DNA of 64,000 nt from an uncultured Roseobacter sp. (GTDB lineage Bacteria > Pseudomonadota > Alphaproteobacteria > Rhodobacterales > Rhodobacteraceae): positions 1,054,001-1,118,000 of the forward strand of contig NZ_CANLNE010000003.1 in assembly GCF_947492555.1 (NCBI RefSeq), written 5' to 3'. The number at the start of each line of letters is the position of its first letter. The stretch's first letter is position 1. The notes beneath the pieces are model-generated. The model saw only the letters and a list, made by a program, of their open reading frames with translations, was not told the DNA's origin and ran no database searches. Position numbers and translations under genes: made by a program. Shown one piece after another: positions 38,524 through 47,648 of the stretch.

Positions 38524-39170
38524 GTAATACATCCTGCATCAAAACCCTGATCATTGACGATCACCCCATGGTTGCCGATGGCATTCAGTCCATTCTGGAA
38601 AGCTACGATGACATCAAGGTCGTCGGCACCTGCAACTCTGCACGCGATGCCATTGACCAGTTGAACACGCTCGACCCGGATGTGATCCTGATGGATCTGA
38701 ACATGCCGGACATGGGCGGGCTGACCGCCACCGAGGTGATCCTGGAACAGCGGCCGGGCACGCGCATTCTAGTGTTGTCGATGCATGACAGTCCTGAATA
38801 CATCTCGTCCGCCCTCAACCACGGGGCCATGGGCTATGTGCTGAAAGACGTGCCAACCGATGAGATCAAAAAGGCCATCGACGTGGTGATGTCGGGGGAG
38901 CGCTATCTGTGTACCGGGGCACGCGGGTCGCTGGAGCCCAAAGGGGATAACGCGCGCGAAGCGCTGACCGGGCGGGAACAGACGATCCTGCTACAGCTGG
39001 CACAGGGCAAGTCCAACAAGGAAGTCGCGATCACGCTCGATATCTCCGTGCGCACGGTCGAGACGCACCGCAAGAACATCAAACGCAAGCTTGGGATTTC
39101 CAGCACCGCGGGGCTGACACGCTACGCGCTTGAGCATGGCGTGCTGCAGGGCACGGGCGCGCAGTTCTGA
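38520..39170 (+). CDS. LuxR/NarL family response regulator
   Basis: TLIIDDHPMVADGIQSIL receiver; LTGREQTILLQLAQGKSNKEVAITLDISVRTVETHRKNIKRKL HTH; overlaps kinase stop (ATGA). Confidence 0.95.
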   Translation: MSNTSCIKTLIIDDHPMVADGIQSILESYDDIKVVGTCNSARDAIDQLNTLDPDVILMDLNMPDMGGLTATEVILEQRPGTRILVLSMHDSPEYISSALNHGAMGYVLKDVPTDEIKKAIDVVMSGERYLCTGARGSLEPKGDNAREALTGREQTILLQLAQGKSNKEVAITLDISVRTVETHRKNIKRKLGISSTAGLTRYALEHGVLQGTGAQF

Positions 39171-39252
39171 CGTGCGGCGCGAACGCGCGAAAACTGGCGT
39201 GAGGGCGTCCGTGTTCAGCCTTTGTTAAGCACGACACACGTACACCGGACTC

Positions 39253-39975
39253 ATGAACATCCAGAACCAGATCGCCCTGCCCGACGCCGCAACCATAGGC
39301 ACCCTTCCCTATCGTGACGCCATTGATCGGGTGGCAACGCTGCGCGCGCTGGTCATGCGGCTGGCCCTTGGCGTCAGCCAGATGTCATGCGACCGGTCGG
39401 ACAGTCAGATGGAAAAACTGCGTGAGAACCTGCAGGCGCAGGTGAAAACCTTGCATCACACGCTGGCGGTGCTGCGCGGACAGGCCGAGTTTTCAACCCT
39501 GCCCGACACCCTGAGCCTTTGGTTGGCGGGCATTGCCGCCACCCAGGAGGCACATCTTCAGGTCATCGCACGCATGGCGGCCATGACCGACCGTTTGTCC
39601 GAAAGCGCCCTTACAGAAGACGGTGCGCCATCAGACACTCTCGACGCATACGTCGCGTTCGGACAAGGCGAATTCTTCGAAGCGGTCAGTGCGCTGACCG
39701 AAGAATTCTGGGCCCGGATCGAAGACGGCCGCGCGACGCAGCTGGATCAGGCGATGCAATCAGCAGCACGGCTTGGCGAAGGGTTGACCCGGTTGGAACG
39801 CATCGGCAAATATGTACGCTCCATGTCGATCAACGCCTCTGTCGAGGCCTCCCGCGCTGGCGAGGCGGGCAAAGGTCTTGCCATCATCGCGCAGGAATTC
39901 AAGGTGCTGGCGGAAGAAGTCCAGCAGCTCACCCTCTCCGCGCGCGAGGATATCGAGAGCATTGAGGCCTCGTGA
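39253..39975 (+). CDS. Cytosolic protein with truncated methyl-accepting-chemotaxis signalling motif
   Basis: YVRSMSINASVEASRAGEAGKGLAIIAQEFKVLAEEVQQLTLSARE resembles the MCP signalling hairpin; no TM segments. Confidence 0.65.
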   Translation: MNIQNQIALPDAATIGTLPYRDAIDRVATLRALVMRLALGVSQMSCDRSDSQMEKLRENLQAQVKTLHHTLAVLRGQAEFSTLPDTLSLWLAGIAATQEAHLQVIARMAAMTDRLSESALTEDGAPSDTLDAYVAFGQGEFFEAVSALTEEFWARIEDGRATQLDQAMQSAARLGEGLTRLERIGKYVRSMSINASVEASRAGEAGKGLAIIAQEFKVLAEEVQQLTLSAREDIESIEAS

Positions 39976-40095
39976 AACGCCGTTCACAGGCGTGATTCCC
40001 ACGTGATTTTTGCAAAATGTCGCAGAATAGCTCCCCAGCGCAAGGAAGTGGCGCAATTTCCCTGTCTGGAGACATATTTTTTGCCCATAAGGTCC

Positions 40096-40124
40096 TTGAC
40101 GCCCCTGATCCGCACTCCTAATGT
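40096..40124 (+). promoter_or_regulatory. Sigma70-type promoter of the ilvBN leader
   Basis: TTGACG (40096..40101), 17-bp spacer, TAATGT (40119..40124). Confidence 0.65.
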
Positions 40125-40151
40125 CTCGCCAGCATTCAGGAGTACCCATCC

Positions 40152-40199
40152 ATGACTACTCTAGTCGTCATTGTAGGACACACGCACATGGGCCGGTAA
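40152..40199 (+). CDS. Branched-chain amino acid attenuation leader peptide MTTLVVIVGHTHMGR
   Basis: ATG with AGGAG 9 nt upstream; consecutive Thr-Thr-Leu-Val-Val-Ile-Val codons; stop just before a terminator and ilvB. Confidence 0.85.
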   Translation: MTTLVVIVGHTHMGR

Positions 40200-40224
40200 C
40201 GGTAGACCATTCTCTGACCCATGT

Positions 40225-40251
40225 GCCCCCGCCAAAAACGGGGGCTTTTTT
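40225..40251 (+). terminator. ilvB attenuator terminator GCCCCCG-CCAAAAA-CGGGGGC-TTTTTT
   Basis: Perfect GC stem plus T6 run 52 nt before the ilvB start. Confidence 0.88.
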
Positions 40252-40302
40252 ATGCGCAACGGTAGCAAGAGGCCCAAAAGCGGCCACCACGGAGTGAAAA
40301 CT

Positions 40303-42054
40303 ATGACACGGCAAATGTCCGGAGCAAAAATGATTGTCCAAGCCCTGATCGATCAGGGTGTGGACACCGTCTTTGGCTATCCCGGAGGCGCCGTCCTACC
40401 GATTTACGATGAAATTCATCAGCAAAACGCCATTCGGCATATTCTTGTGCGTCACGAACAGGGTGCGGTGCATGCCGCCGAGGGCTACGCGCGCTCCACC
40501 GGCAAGCCCGGCGTGGTGATCGTGACTTCCGGGCCCGGGGCGACAAATGCGGTGACCGGTCTGACCGATGCGCTGATGGATTCGATCCCGATCATCGTGC
40601 TGACCGGCCAGGTGCCGACCTTCATGATCGGCTCCGACGCCTTTCAGGAAGCGGACACCGTGGGCATCACCCGCCCCTGCACCAAGCACAATTGGCTGGT
40701 GAAGGAAACCGACGCGCTCTCCGGCGTGCTGCATGAGGCGTTTCACGTCGCCACGCAGGGCCGCCCCGGTCCGGTGCTGGTGGATATTCCCAAAGACGTG
40801 CAGTTTGCCACCGGCACCTATAACGCGCCAAAGCCATCGGTGTCGCACTATCAGCCCAAGGTCAAAGGCGACATGGAGGAGATCACCGAACTGGTGGCCG
40901 CGATGGAGAAGGCCAAGAAGCCGATCTTCTATACGGGCGGCGGCGTGATCAATTCCGGCCCTGCCGCCAGCCAGCTTCTGCGCGAGTTGGTCAAGGCCAC
41001 GGGCTTTCCGATCACGTCAACGCTCATGGGGCTGGGCTGCTACCCGGCGTCGGGTGAAAACTGGCTGGGCATGTTGGGTATGCACGGTCTATACCAGGCC
41101 AATATGGCGATGCATGACTGCGATCTGATGATCAACATTGGCGCGCGCTTTGACGACCGGATCACCGGACGCATCGATGCCTTTAGCCCGAAGTCGACCA
41201 AGGCGCATATCGATATCGATCCGTCCTCTATCAACAAGGTGATCAAAACGGACATCCCGATTGTGGGTGACGTGGGCCATGTGCTCGAAGATATCCTCAA
41301 GGTTTGGAAGTCCCGCGGGCGCAAGACCAATTCCGAAGCATTGGCCAAGTGGTGGGCACAGATCGAGAAATGGAAAGCCATCGATTGCCTGAAGTTCAAG
41401 CAGACCGGCAAGACCATCAAACCGCAACATGCGCTGGTCCGGCTGGAAGAGCTGACCAAGCAGCATGACCGTTACATCTGCACCGAAGTCGGCCAGCATC
41501 AGATGTGGGCCGCGCAATACCTCGGGTTCGAGGACCCCAACCGCTGGATGACCTCTGGCGGTCTGGGCACGATGGGCTATGGGTTCCCGGCCTCGATTGG
41601 TGTTCAGATGGCGCACCCGGACGCCTTGGTGATCAACGTGGCGGGCGAAGCCTCGTGGTTGATGAACATGCAGGAGATGGGCACGGCGGTGCAGTACCGC
41701 CTGCCGGTGAAGCAGTTCATCCTCAACAACGAACGCCTCGGCATGGTCCGCCAGTGGCAGGAACTCCTGCATGGCGAGCGCTACTCTCAAAGCTGGTCCG
41801 AGGCCCTGCCCGACTTCGTGAAGCTGGCCGAGGCCTTCAGGGCGAAAGGCATCATCTGTTCCGACCCGGCAGATCTTGATGATGCAATCATGGAGATGAT
41901 CAATCATGACGGTCCAGTGATCTTCGATTGTCTCGTCGAGAAGCATGAAAACTGCTTCCCGATGATACCTTCGGGCAAAGCGCATAACGAAATGCTCCTG
42001 GGTGAAGCGCAGACGCAGGGCGTGATCGACAGCAAGGGCTCGGTACTCGTCTGA
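40303..42054 (+). CDS. ilvB: Acetolactate synthase large subunit
   Basis: MSGAKMIVQALIDQGVDTVFGYPGGAVLPIYDEI; ThDP-binding region GASWLMNMQEMGTAVQYRLPVKQFILNNERLGMVRQWQEL. Confidence 0.97.
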   Translation: MTRQMSGAKMIVQALIDQGVDTVFGYPGGAVLPIYDEIHQQNAIRHILVRHEQGAVHAAEGYARSTGKPGVVIVTSGPGATNAVTGLTDALMDSIPIIVLTGQVPTFMIGSDAFQEADTVGITRPCTKHNWLVKETDALSGVLHEAFHVATQGRPGPVLVDIPKDVQFATGTYNAPKPSVSHYQPKVKGDMEEITELVAAMEKAKKPIFYTGGGVINSGPAASQLLRELVKATGFPITSTLMGLGCYPASGENWLGMLGMHGLYQANMAMHDCDLMINIGARFDDRITGRIDAFSPKSTKAHIDIDPSSINKVIKTDIPIVGDVGHVLEDILKVWKSRGRKTNSEALAKWWAQIEKWKAIDCLKFKQTGKTIKPQHALVRLEELTKQHDRYICTEVGQHQMWAAQYLGFEDPNRWMTSGGLGTMGYGFPASIGVQMAHPDALVINVAGEASWLMNMQEMGTAVQYRLPVKQFILNNERLGMVRQWQELLHGERYSQSWSEALPDFVKLAEAFRAKGIICSDPADLDDAIMEMINHDGPVIFDCLVEKHENCFPMIPSGKAHNEMLLGEAQTQGVIDSKGSVLV

Positions 42055-42123
42055 CCGCTCCGAAACCAAAACGCGGGCGCGCGACGCCCTGCCGGAATAC
42101 CTGACCTAGAAGGCTCACAACTG

Positions 42124-42684
42124 ATGTCCGCACTCAAAATCAAAAAAGGCGCCACCAGCCATTCCGCTTACAACCTACGGCCCACGTTCTCGGATGTGGT
42201 TGAACGGCACACCCTTGCGGTGCTGGTCGAAAACGAACCCGGCGTGTTGGCCCGCGTCATCGGGCTTTTCTCCGGGCGCGGTTACAACATCGACAGCCTG
42301 ACCGTCGCAGAAGTGGATCACACCGGGCACCTCAGCCGCATCACCATTGTGACCTCAGGGACACCGCAGGTGATTGAACAGATCAAGGCGCAGCTGGGGC
42401 GGATCGTGTCAGTGCATGATGTGCATGACCTGACGGTCGAAGGTGCAAGCGTCGAGCGGGAGCTGGCGATGTTCAAGGTCACCGGCACCGGTGACAAACG
42501 GGTCGAAGCGCTAAGGTTGGCAGACATCTTTCGCGCCAGCGTGGTAGACAGCACGCTCGAAAGCTTTGTTTTCGAGATCACCGGCGCGCCGGACAAGATC
42601 GATGCCTTCGCAGATTTGATGCGGCCGCTTGGATTGACGGACGTAGCGCGGACCGGCGTCGCAGCGCTGTCACGCGGCGAGTAA
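42124..42684 (+). CDS. ilvN: Acetolactate synthase small subunit
   Basis: ACT domain HTLAVLVENEPGVLARVIGLFSGRGYNIDSLTVAEVDHTGHLSRITIV. Confidence 0.96.
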   Translation: MSALKIKKGATSHSAYNLRPTFSDVVERHTLAVLVENEPGVLARVIGLFSGRGYNIDSLTVAEVDHTGHLSRITIVTSGTPQVIEQIKAQLGRIVSVHDVHDLTVEGASVERELAMFKVTGTGDKRVEALRLADIFRASVVDSTLESFVFEITGAPDKIDAFADLMRPLGLTDVARTGVAALSRGE

Positions 42685-42692
42685 CAGGAAAA

Positions 42693-43037
42693 TTAAGCTT
42701 CTGACGCGTGCGGGTAGTGCAGTTGCACGTCTACGTCGCGCGGCTCAAACGGGATAATCTTGGCTGTTGCCCGAGGTTGCACGTCACGTGACGCGCTTTG
42801 ACGCAAAGCGTCGGGCAAACCGGCACCAGCCTGTTCCAGAACCAGACGCGGATTATGTGCCCGGCGCATCGACGCCTGCACTTCCATGTCGAATTGAACC
42901 ACATCACCGGCATCAAAAAACCCGTCGGACTGAAACAAGTCGTCAGTCGAGTTCAAAAATGCCAAATCGCCTTGATCTTCGCACCAAATAACCGCTTTGC
43001 GGTCCGATGCGTCGCTCCAGAGAACAACGCCAATCAT
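42693..43037 (-). CDS. Conserved hypothetical protein
   Basis: MIGVVLWSDASDRKAVIWCEDQGDLAFLNSTDD..; full ORF converging on ilvN. Confidence 0.65.
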   Translation of the reverse strand: MIGVVLWSDASDRKAVIWCEDQGDLAFLNSTDDLFQSDGFFDAGDVVQFDMEVQASMRRAHNPRLVLEQAGAGLPDALRQSASRDVQPRATAKIIPFEPRDVDVQLHYPHASEA

Positions 43038-43273
43038 ATCCCAATCCAATCCTTCTGCCTGCCCTATATTGGTACCAAGAAGTTAACGGTACCGCACATG
43101 ATAAAATCAGCACCGTACGCTTGGAATTTGTGTCGCCCTGCTCTAAGGTTGACACAATTACGATCTGCAAGTGACGCTATTTAGCATCAAAACCGCATTT
43201 CAACCTGTAAATGAATGGCGCGGCCGGTCTGAAGGACTAGGTTGCGTAGCAGCGACGAGGCTGAGGGACGAAG

Positions 43274-44071
43274 ATGTCTTTGACCGCCAGAACACCAGCG
43301 CAGCTGCGCAGCATGTTTGGGTCCAACCTGCGCACGCTTGCCGCTGACTACCCGTCGATCTCCGCTCTGGCGCGCGACCTTGGCATCAACCGGACACAGT
43401 TCAACCGGTATCTCAGCGGAGAGAGCTTCCCGCGCCCGGACGTTCTGGCACGGATTTGTGCGTTTTTCTCTGTCGATGCGCGGGTCCTTCTCGAACCTGT
43501 CGATAAAATCAATCCGGCCGCCGGGCTGATCTCGAGCGAATATCTGCGCGACTTCATGGGGCCGAGCATTCAGCCGGTCTCCGAGGAGAGCCTGCCCAGT
43601 GGGTTTTACCAATTCGCCCGGCGCAGCTTTGTGCAAGGGGATCAATACGTTAGGGGGCTGGTGCTGATCAAGCGTGAAGGCAGCAACACCTTCATCCGCG
43701 GGTATGAGCCCAAGATCGCCATGGCGATGCAGGGCATTCCGGCAGACGCCCGGGCGCGCGAATACCGAGGTTTTGTGATGCAGATCGAAGACGGGTTCGC
43801 CGCCACCGTCGCACGGCGCAACGCCATGACCGCCTCGTTCAACTACCTGAGCCGTGTCACCTCGTTCCAGAACAATTTCTGGGTCGGATACGTCGCACGT
43901 ACTGTGCGGGAGAGCTCCTCCAGCATGAGGATGACCCGCTTAGTCTATGAATACTTGGGGGAAAACACTGAAAGGATTCTCTCCTGTGCGCGCAACGCTG
44001 GCTTTTGCAGGTTGGACGAATTGATCCCCTTCCACCAACGGCTGCTTCAGCCCGAAGATCCATTCAGATAG
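43274..44071 (+). CDS. Helix-turn-helix (XRE-like) transcriptional regulator
   Basis: SISALARDLGINRTQFNRYLSGESFPRPDVLARICAFFSVDARVLLEP. Confidence 0.85.
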   Translation: MSLTARTPAQLRSMFGSNLRTLAADYPSISALARDLGINRTQFNRYLSGESFPRPDVLARICAFFSVDARVLLEPVDKINPAAGLISSEYLRDFMGPSIQPVSEESLPSGFYQFARRSFVQGDQYVRGLVLIKREGSNTFIRGYEPKIAMAMQGIPADARAREYRGFVMQIEDGFAATVARRNAMTASFNYLSRVTSFQNNFWVGYVARTVRESSSSMRMTRLVYEYLGENTERILSCARNAGFCRLDELIPFHQRLLQPEDPFR

Positions 44072-44183
44072 GTATCCCGGTGTTTCCAGGCCATGTCGCC
44101 TGCGGGAAACTCGGGTCGCTTTGAGCGCGGCACGCAACGGTTGTTGGCGTATGGTTTTGGCCACGACCGCAAGGAGAGTTGCC

Positions 44184-45344
44184 ATGGATCGCCTGCCCAC
44201 CGACCTGTCGAACGTGCGTCGCCCGATTGCCGAGGCAAACGGCCTGCCAAACGCGCACTACACGGATGCCACCGTCTTCGAAGAAGAAAAACATGCGTTG
44301 CTTTATGACGGCTGGTCGGGTCTGGCCGTGGCCGCGGATGTGCCGGAGATCGGTGATGCCGTTCCGTTCAGTTTTCTGGACATGCCCCTTCTGCTGGTGC
44401 GGGATCGCCAGAACACAGTCCGTGTTTTTCAGAACATCTGCCGCCATCGCGGCATGATCCTCGTGGCGGAACCGCGCAAGATCGAAGGCGCCATTCGCTG
44501 CCCTTATCACAGCTGGTGTTACTCCACGAACGGCAAGCTTGTCAGCACGCCCCATGTGGGCGGACCGGGCCAGAACAAACACGAAGGGATCGACCGCGAC
44601 CTTCTGGGGCTGGTCGAAGTGCGCAGTCATATCTGGATGGGCGTGGTCTGGATCAATATCTCCGGCACGGCGCCCGATTTCGAGACCGCCAATGCAGCGT
44701 TACTCGACCGCTGGTCGGAGTTCGACCGGCCTCTCTACCACGGCGGTGCAGACAGCGCCTTTGCGCTCGAGGTCAATTGCAACTGGAAGCTGGCGGTAGA
44801 AAACTACTGCGAAAGCTACCACCTGCCCTGGGTCCATCCGGGGCTGAACAGCTATTCCCGGCTGGAAGATCACTATCACATTGAAGAAGAAGGGCTTTTC
44901 TCTGGCCAGGGCACATTGGTTTACCGCCAGATTAAGGACAGCAACGAGAAGGTTTTCCCAGATTTTGAGGACTTGAGCGATAAATGGGACACCGCAGCGG
45001 AGTACATAACCGCCTTTCCCAACGTCCTGTTGGGCGTGCACCGGGACCACACTTTTGCAATCATCCTTGAACCGCAGGGTCCCGAAAAAACCCGTGAGCA
45101 CGTGCACCTGTTTTATGCCTCGCCCACGACGGATGACGCGCTCCGCGCCCGCAATGCCAAGCAGTGGAAAGAGGTCTTTGTCGAGGATATCTTTGTCGTC
45201 GAGGGGATGCAGCGCGGGCGTCATGCGGTGTCTTTTGATGGTGGGCGGTTTTCGCCCGCGATGGACGGGCCGACGCATCTGTTCCACGCTTGGGTTGCCG
45301 GGCGGGTGCAACAGCGGCGAATGGCGGCTCAGGCGGCGGAATGA
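44184..45344 (+). CDS. Aromatic ring-hydroxylating (Rieske) dioxygenase alpha subunit
   Basis: NICRHRGMILVAEPRKIEGAIRCPYHSWCY Rieske site; NWKLAVENYCESYHLPWVHPGL catalytic iron motif. Confidence 0.94.
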   Translation: MDRLPTDLSNVRRPIAEANGLPNAHYTDATVFEEEKHALLYDGWSGLAVAADVPEIGDAVPFSFLDMPLLLVRDRQNTVRVFQNICRHRGMILVAEPRKIEGAIRCPYHSWCYSTNGKLVSTPHVGGPGQNKHEGIDRDLLGLVEVRSHIWMGVVWINISGTAPDFETANAALLDRWSEFDRPLYHGGADSAFALEVNCNWKLAVENYCESYHLPWVHPGLNSYSRLEDHYHIEEEGLFSGQGTLVYRQIKDSNEKVFPDFEDLSDKWDTAAEYITAFPNVLLGVHRDHTFAIILEPQGPEKTREHVHLFYASPTTDDALRARNAKQWKEVFVEDIFVVEGMQRGRHAVSFDGGRFSPAMDGPTHLFHAWVAGRVQQRRMAAQAAE

Positions 45345-45571
45345 ACGAACTTGAGGCGCGTCTTTTGCTGGCACATGCCGATGACGACCGTGCAGCCCTC
45401 GTGACGCTTTACACAGAAGCCGCAGATCAGAGCGAAGGTGAAGACGCTGCGGCCTTTTACCTGACCCAAGCCTATATATATGCGCTGGAGCTTGGTGCCC
45501 CGCAGTCCGGGGCGCTACGGCGTCGGCTGATTGAGATGGGGCGGGAAACGCCCTCTTCAGGCGGTCTCTGA
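45341..45571 (+). CDS. Small conserved hypothetical protein (76 aa) coupled to the Rieske oxygenase
   Basis: ATGA overlap with upstream stop; [52 protein letters not shown]. Confidence 0.7.
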   Translation: MNELEARLLLAHADDDRAALVTLYTEAADQSEGEDAAAFYLTQAYIYALELGAPQSGALRRRLIEMGRETPSSGGL

Positions 45572-46342
45572 TAGCAATCGATAAAGATGCCAGGAGGCGT
45601 GGCCCAGCCACGGCAGGACAATCCACAGACCGAGGAACCCGGGCAGCATGGCCGCAAAGCTGAGCCCGGCAATCAGGGCTGCCCAGGCCAGCATCACCGC
45701 CGGGGCCTGCCGGACCACGCCAATGCTGGTGATCATCGCGGTGATAAAATCGATCTCCCGGTCCAGCAAAAGGGGCAGACCGATGACCGTGATGCTGTAG
45801 ATCAGCAGCGCAAAGAGGCCGCCGATCAGCGTACCAAAAGCCAGCATGGTCAGCCCGTTTAAGGTGAGAAATACTTCGTAAGAGGTTGATATATTTGTCA
45901 TCGTAGTCAGGCCAAGGAAGAGCGCAAAGATCATGTGGCCAAGGAAAAACCAAAAGAGGAAAATCACTACCATCATGGTGCAAAGCGACGGCAACTGGCG
46001 CAGGCGCTGTTGCCAGATTACCCCGAAGACAGCGCCGGGTGGCACCGGCGTGCCGCGTTCCAGGCGCCGAGAAACCTCGTAAAGCCCAACGGCGGCAAAT
46101 GGCCCCAGAAGAGGAAACCCGATCGCCGCCAGCACAAGCCAGAAACTATGGCCGGTGACGGCTGTGACGCCAATCATCGCCCAGCCGGCGAGGATGTAAA
46201 AACTGGCGAAGGTCAGCCCGTAGAACGGATGGCGGCGAAAATCCTGCGCGCCGCGACGGAGCGCTTCCTTGAGATCTTCAAAACGAGGCTGACGCAGGCT
46301 TGGTGCGCCCATTCCCATGTCGGCGGTTGCTGATGCGGCCAT
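45557..46342 (-). CDS. DUF2189 domain-containing membrane protein
   Basis: [35 protein letters not shown]; multi-TM. Confidence 0.88.
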   Translation of the reverse strand: MAASATADMGMGAPSLRQPRFEDLKEALRRGAQDFRRHPFYGLTFASFYILAGWAMIGVTAVTGHSFWLVLAAIGFPLLGPFAAVGLYEVSRRLERGTPVPPGAVFGVIWQQRLRQLPSLCTMMVVIFLFWFFLGHMIFALFLGLTTMTNISTSYEVFLTLNGLTMLAFGTLIGGLFALLIYSITVIGLPLLLDREIDFITAMITSIGVVRQAPAVMLAWAALIAGLSFAAMLPGFLGLWIVLPWLGHASWHLYRLLSETA

Positions 46343-46441
46343 GACGATTCCTCCCCTGTCGGAAGAAGTATAACATGACAGATGGATGTTCTGACCAGAG
46401 CCAGATCACCCGAATTGACGCCAAATAGCATCCACTTGGAG

Positions 46442-47566
46442 TTAGCTGCCCTGCGCCTCGGCGCGGGTCTTGCCGGAGACGTCCAACGCCAGCGTGGCCG
46501 CCATCAGACCATCGAGATCACCGTCCAGCACACCCTTGGTGTCGGAGGTCTCAAAGTTCGTGCGCAGATCCTTGACCATCTGGTAGGGCTGCAGCACGTA
46601 AGAGCGGATCTGGTTGCCCCAACCCGCATCACCCTTGTTCTCATGCGCCTCGTTGATGGCCGCGTTGCGCCGGTCCAGCTCCAGTTGGTAGAGCCGTGAT
46701 TTCAATGCCTTCATCGCGATATCCCGGTTCTGGTGCTGTGATTTCTCGGAACTTGTCACGACGATGCCGGTCGGGTGGTGGGTGATCCGCACGGCGGAAT
46801 CGGTCGTGTTCACGTGCTGGCCACCTGCCCCGGAGGAGCGGTAGGTGTCGATGCGGATATCTGCAGGGTTCACCTCGATATCGATGTTGTCATCAACAAC
46901 CGGGTAGACCCAGACGGAGGTAAAAGACGTGTGCCGTTTGGCAGCGGAATCAAACGGAGAAATCCGCACCAGACGGTGCACACCGCTTTCGGATTTCAGC
47001 CAGCCATAGGCGTTCACACCGCTGATCTTGTAGGTGGCGGATTTGATCCCCGCCTCTTCCCCGGCGCTCTCCGCCTGCAGTTCGACTTTGTAGCCCTTCT
47101 TTTCCGCCCAACGGACGTACATACGTGCCAGCATGGACGCCCAGTCACAGCTTTCGGTGCCACCTGCCCCGGCATTCACCTCCAGGAAGGTGTCATTGCC
47201 ATCCGCTTCTCCGTCCAGCAGCGCCTCAAGCTCTTTTTGTGCCGCTTTTTCTTCGAGCGACTTCAGCGCGGCTTCGGCCTCGCTGACGACCTCCTCGTCT
47301 TCTTCCATTTCGCCAAGCTCGATCAGCTCTACGTTGTCGGTCAGGTCCTGCTTGATGCTCTCATAGGTCCCAAGTGCATCGACGAGCATCTGCCGATCCC
47401 GCATCAGCTTTTGCGCCGCGTCCGGATCATCCCAGAGGTTCGGATCTTCAACACGCGCGTTGAATTCCTCCAGCCGAAACGGCGCGGTTTCGACGTCCAG
47501 CCGTTGCGCCAGCAGGTCCAGCGATTTTTCGATCTTTTCGACGGTATTTTGTGCGTCAGCACGCAT
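46442..47566 (-). CDS. prfB: Peptide chain release factor 2
   Basis: [42 protein letters not shown] (GGQ). Confidence 0.97.
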   Translation of the reverse strand: MRADAQNTVEKIEKSLDLLAQRLDVETAPFRLEEFNARVEDPNLWDDPDAAQKLMRDRQMLVDALGTYESIKQDLTDNVELIELGEMEEDEEVVSEAEAALKSLEEKAAQKELEALLDGEADGNDTFLEVNAGAGGTESCDWASMLARMYVRWAEKKGYKVELQAESAGEEAGIKSATYKISGVNAYGWLKSESGVHRLVRISPFDSAAKRHTSFTSVWVYPVVDDNIDIEVNPADIRIDTYRSSGAGGQHVNTTDSAVRITHHPTGIVVTSSEKSQHQNRDIAMKALKSRLYQLELDRRNAAINEAHENKGDAGWGNQIRSYVLQPYQMVKDLRTNFETSDTKGVLDGDLDGLMAATLALDVSGKTRAEAQGS

Positions 47567-47648
47567 GGTCAAAGCCCTTGGCGTTAAGTCTGAAAGCGGT
47601 GATAAACCAGCGCCCTGCCAGCGGCAAGGGAGCCACGCCTCTCCATCG

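Noticed and set aside
46442-47566. Programmed +1 frameshift in prfB
   Set aside because: The RF2 reading frame is continuous with no in-frame stop near codon 26, so no frameshift is needed here.
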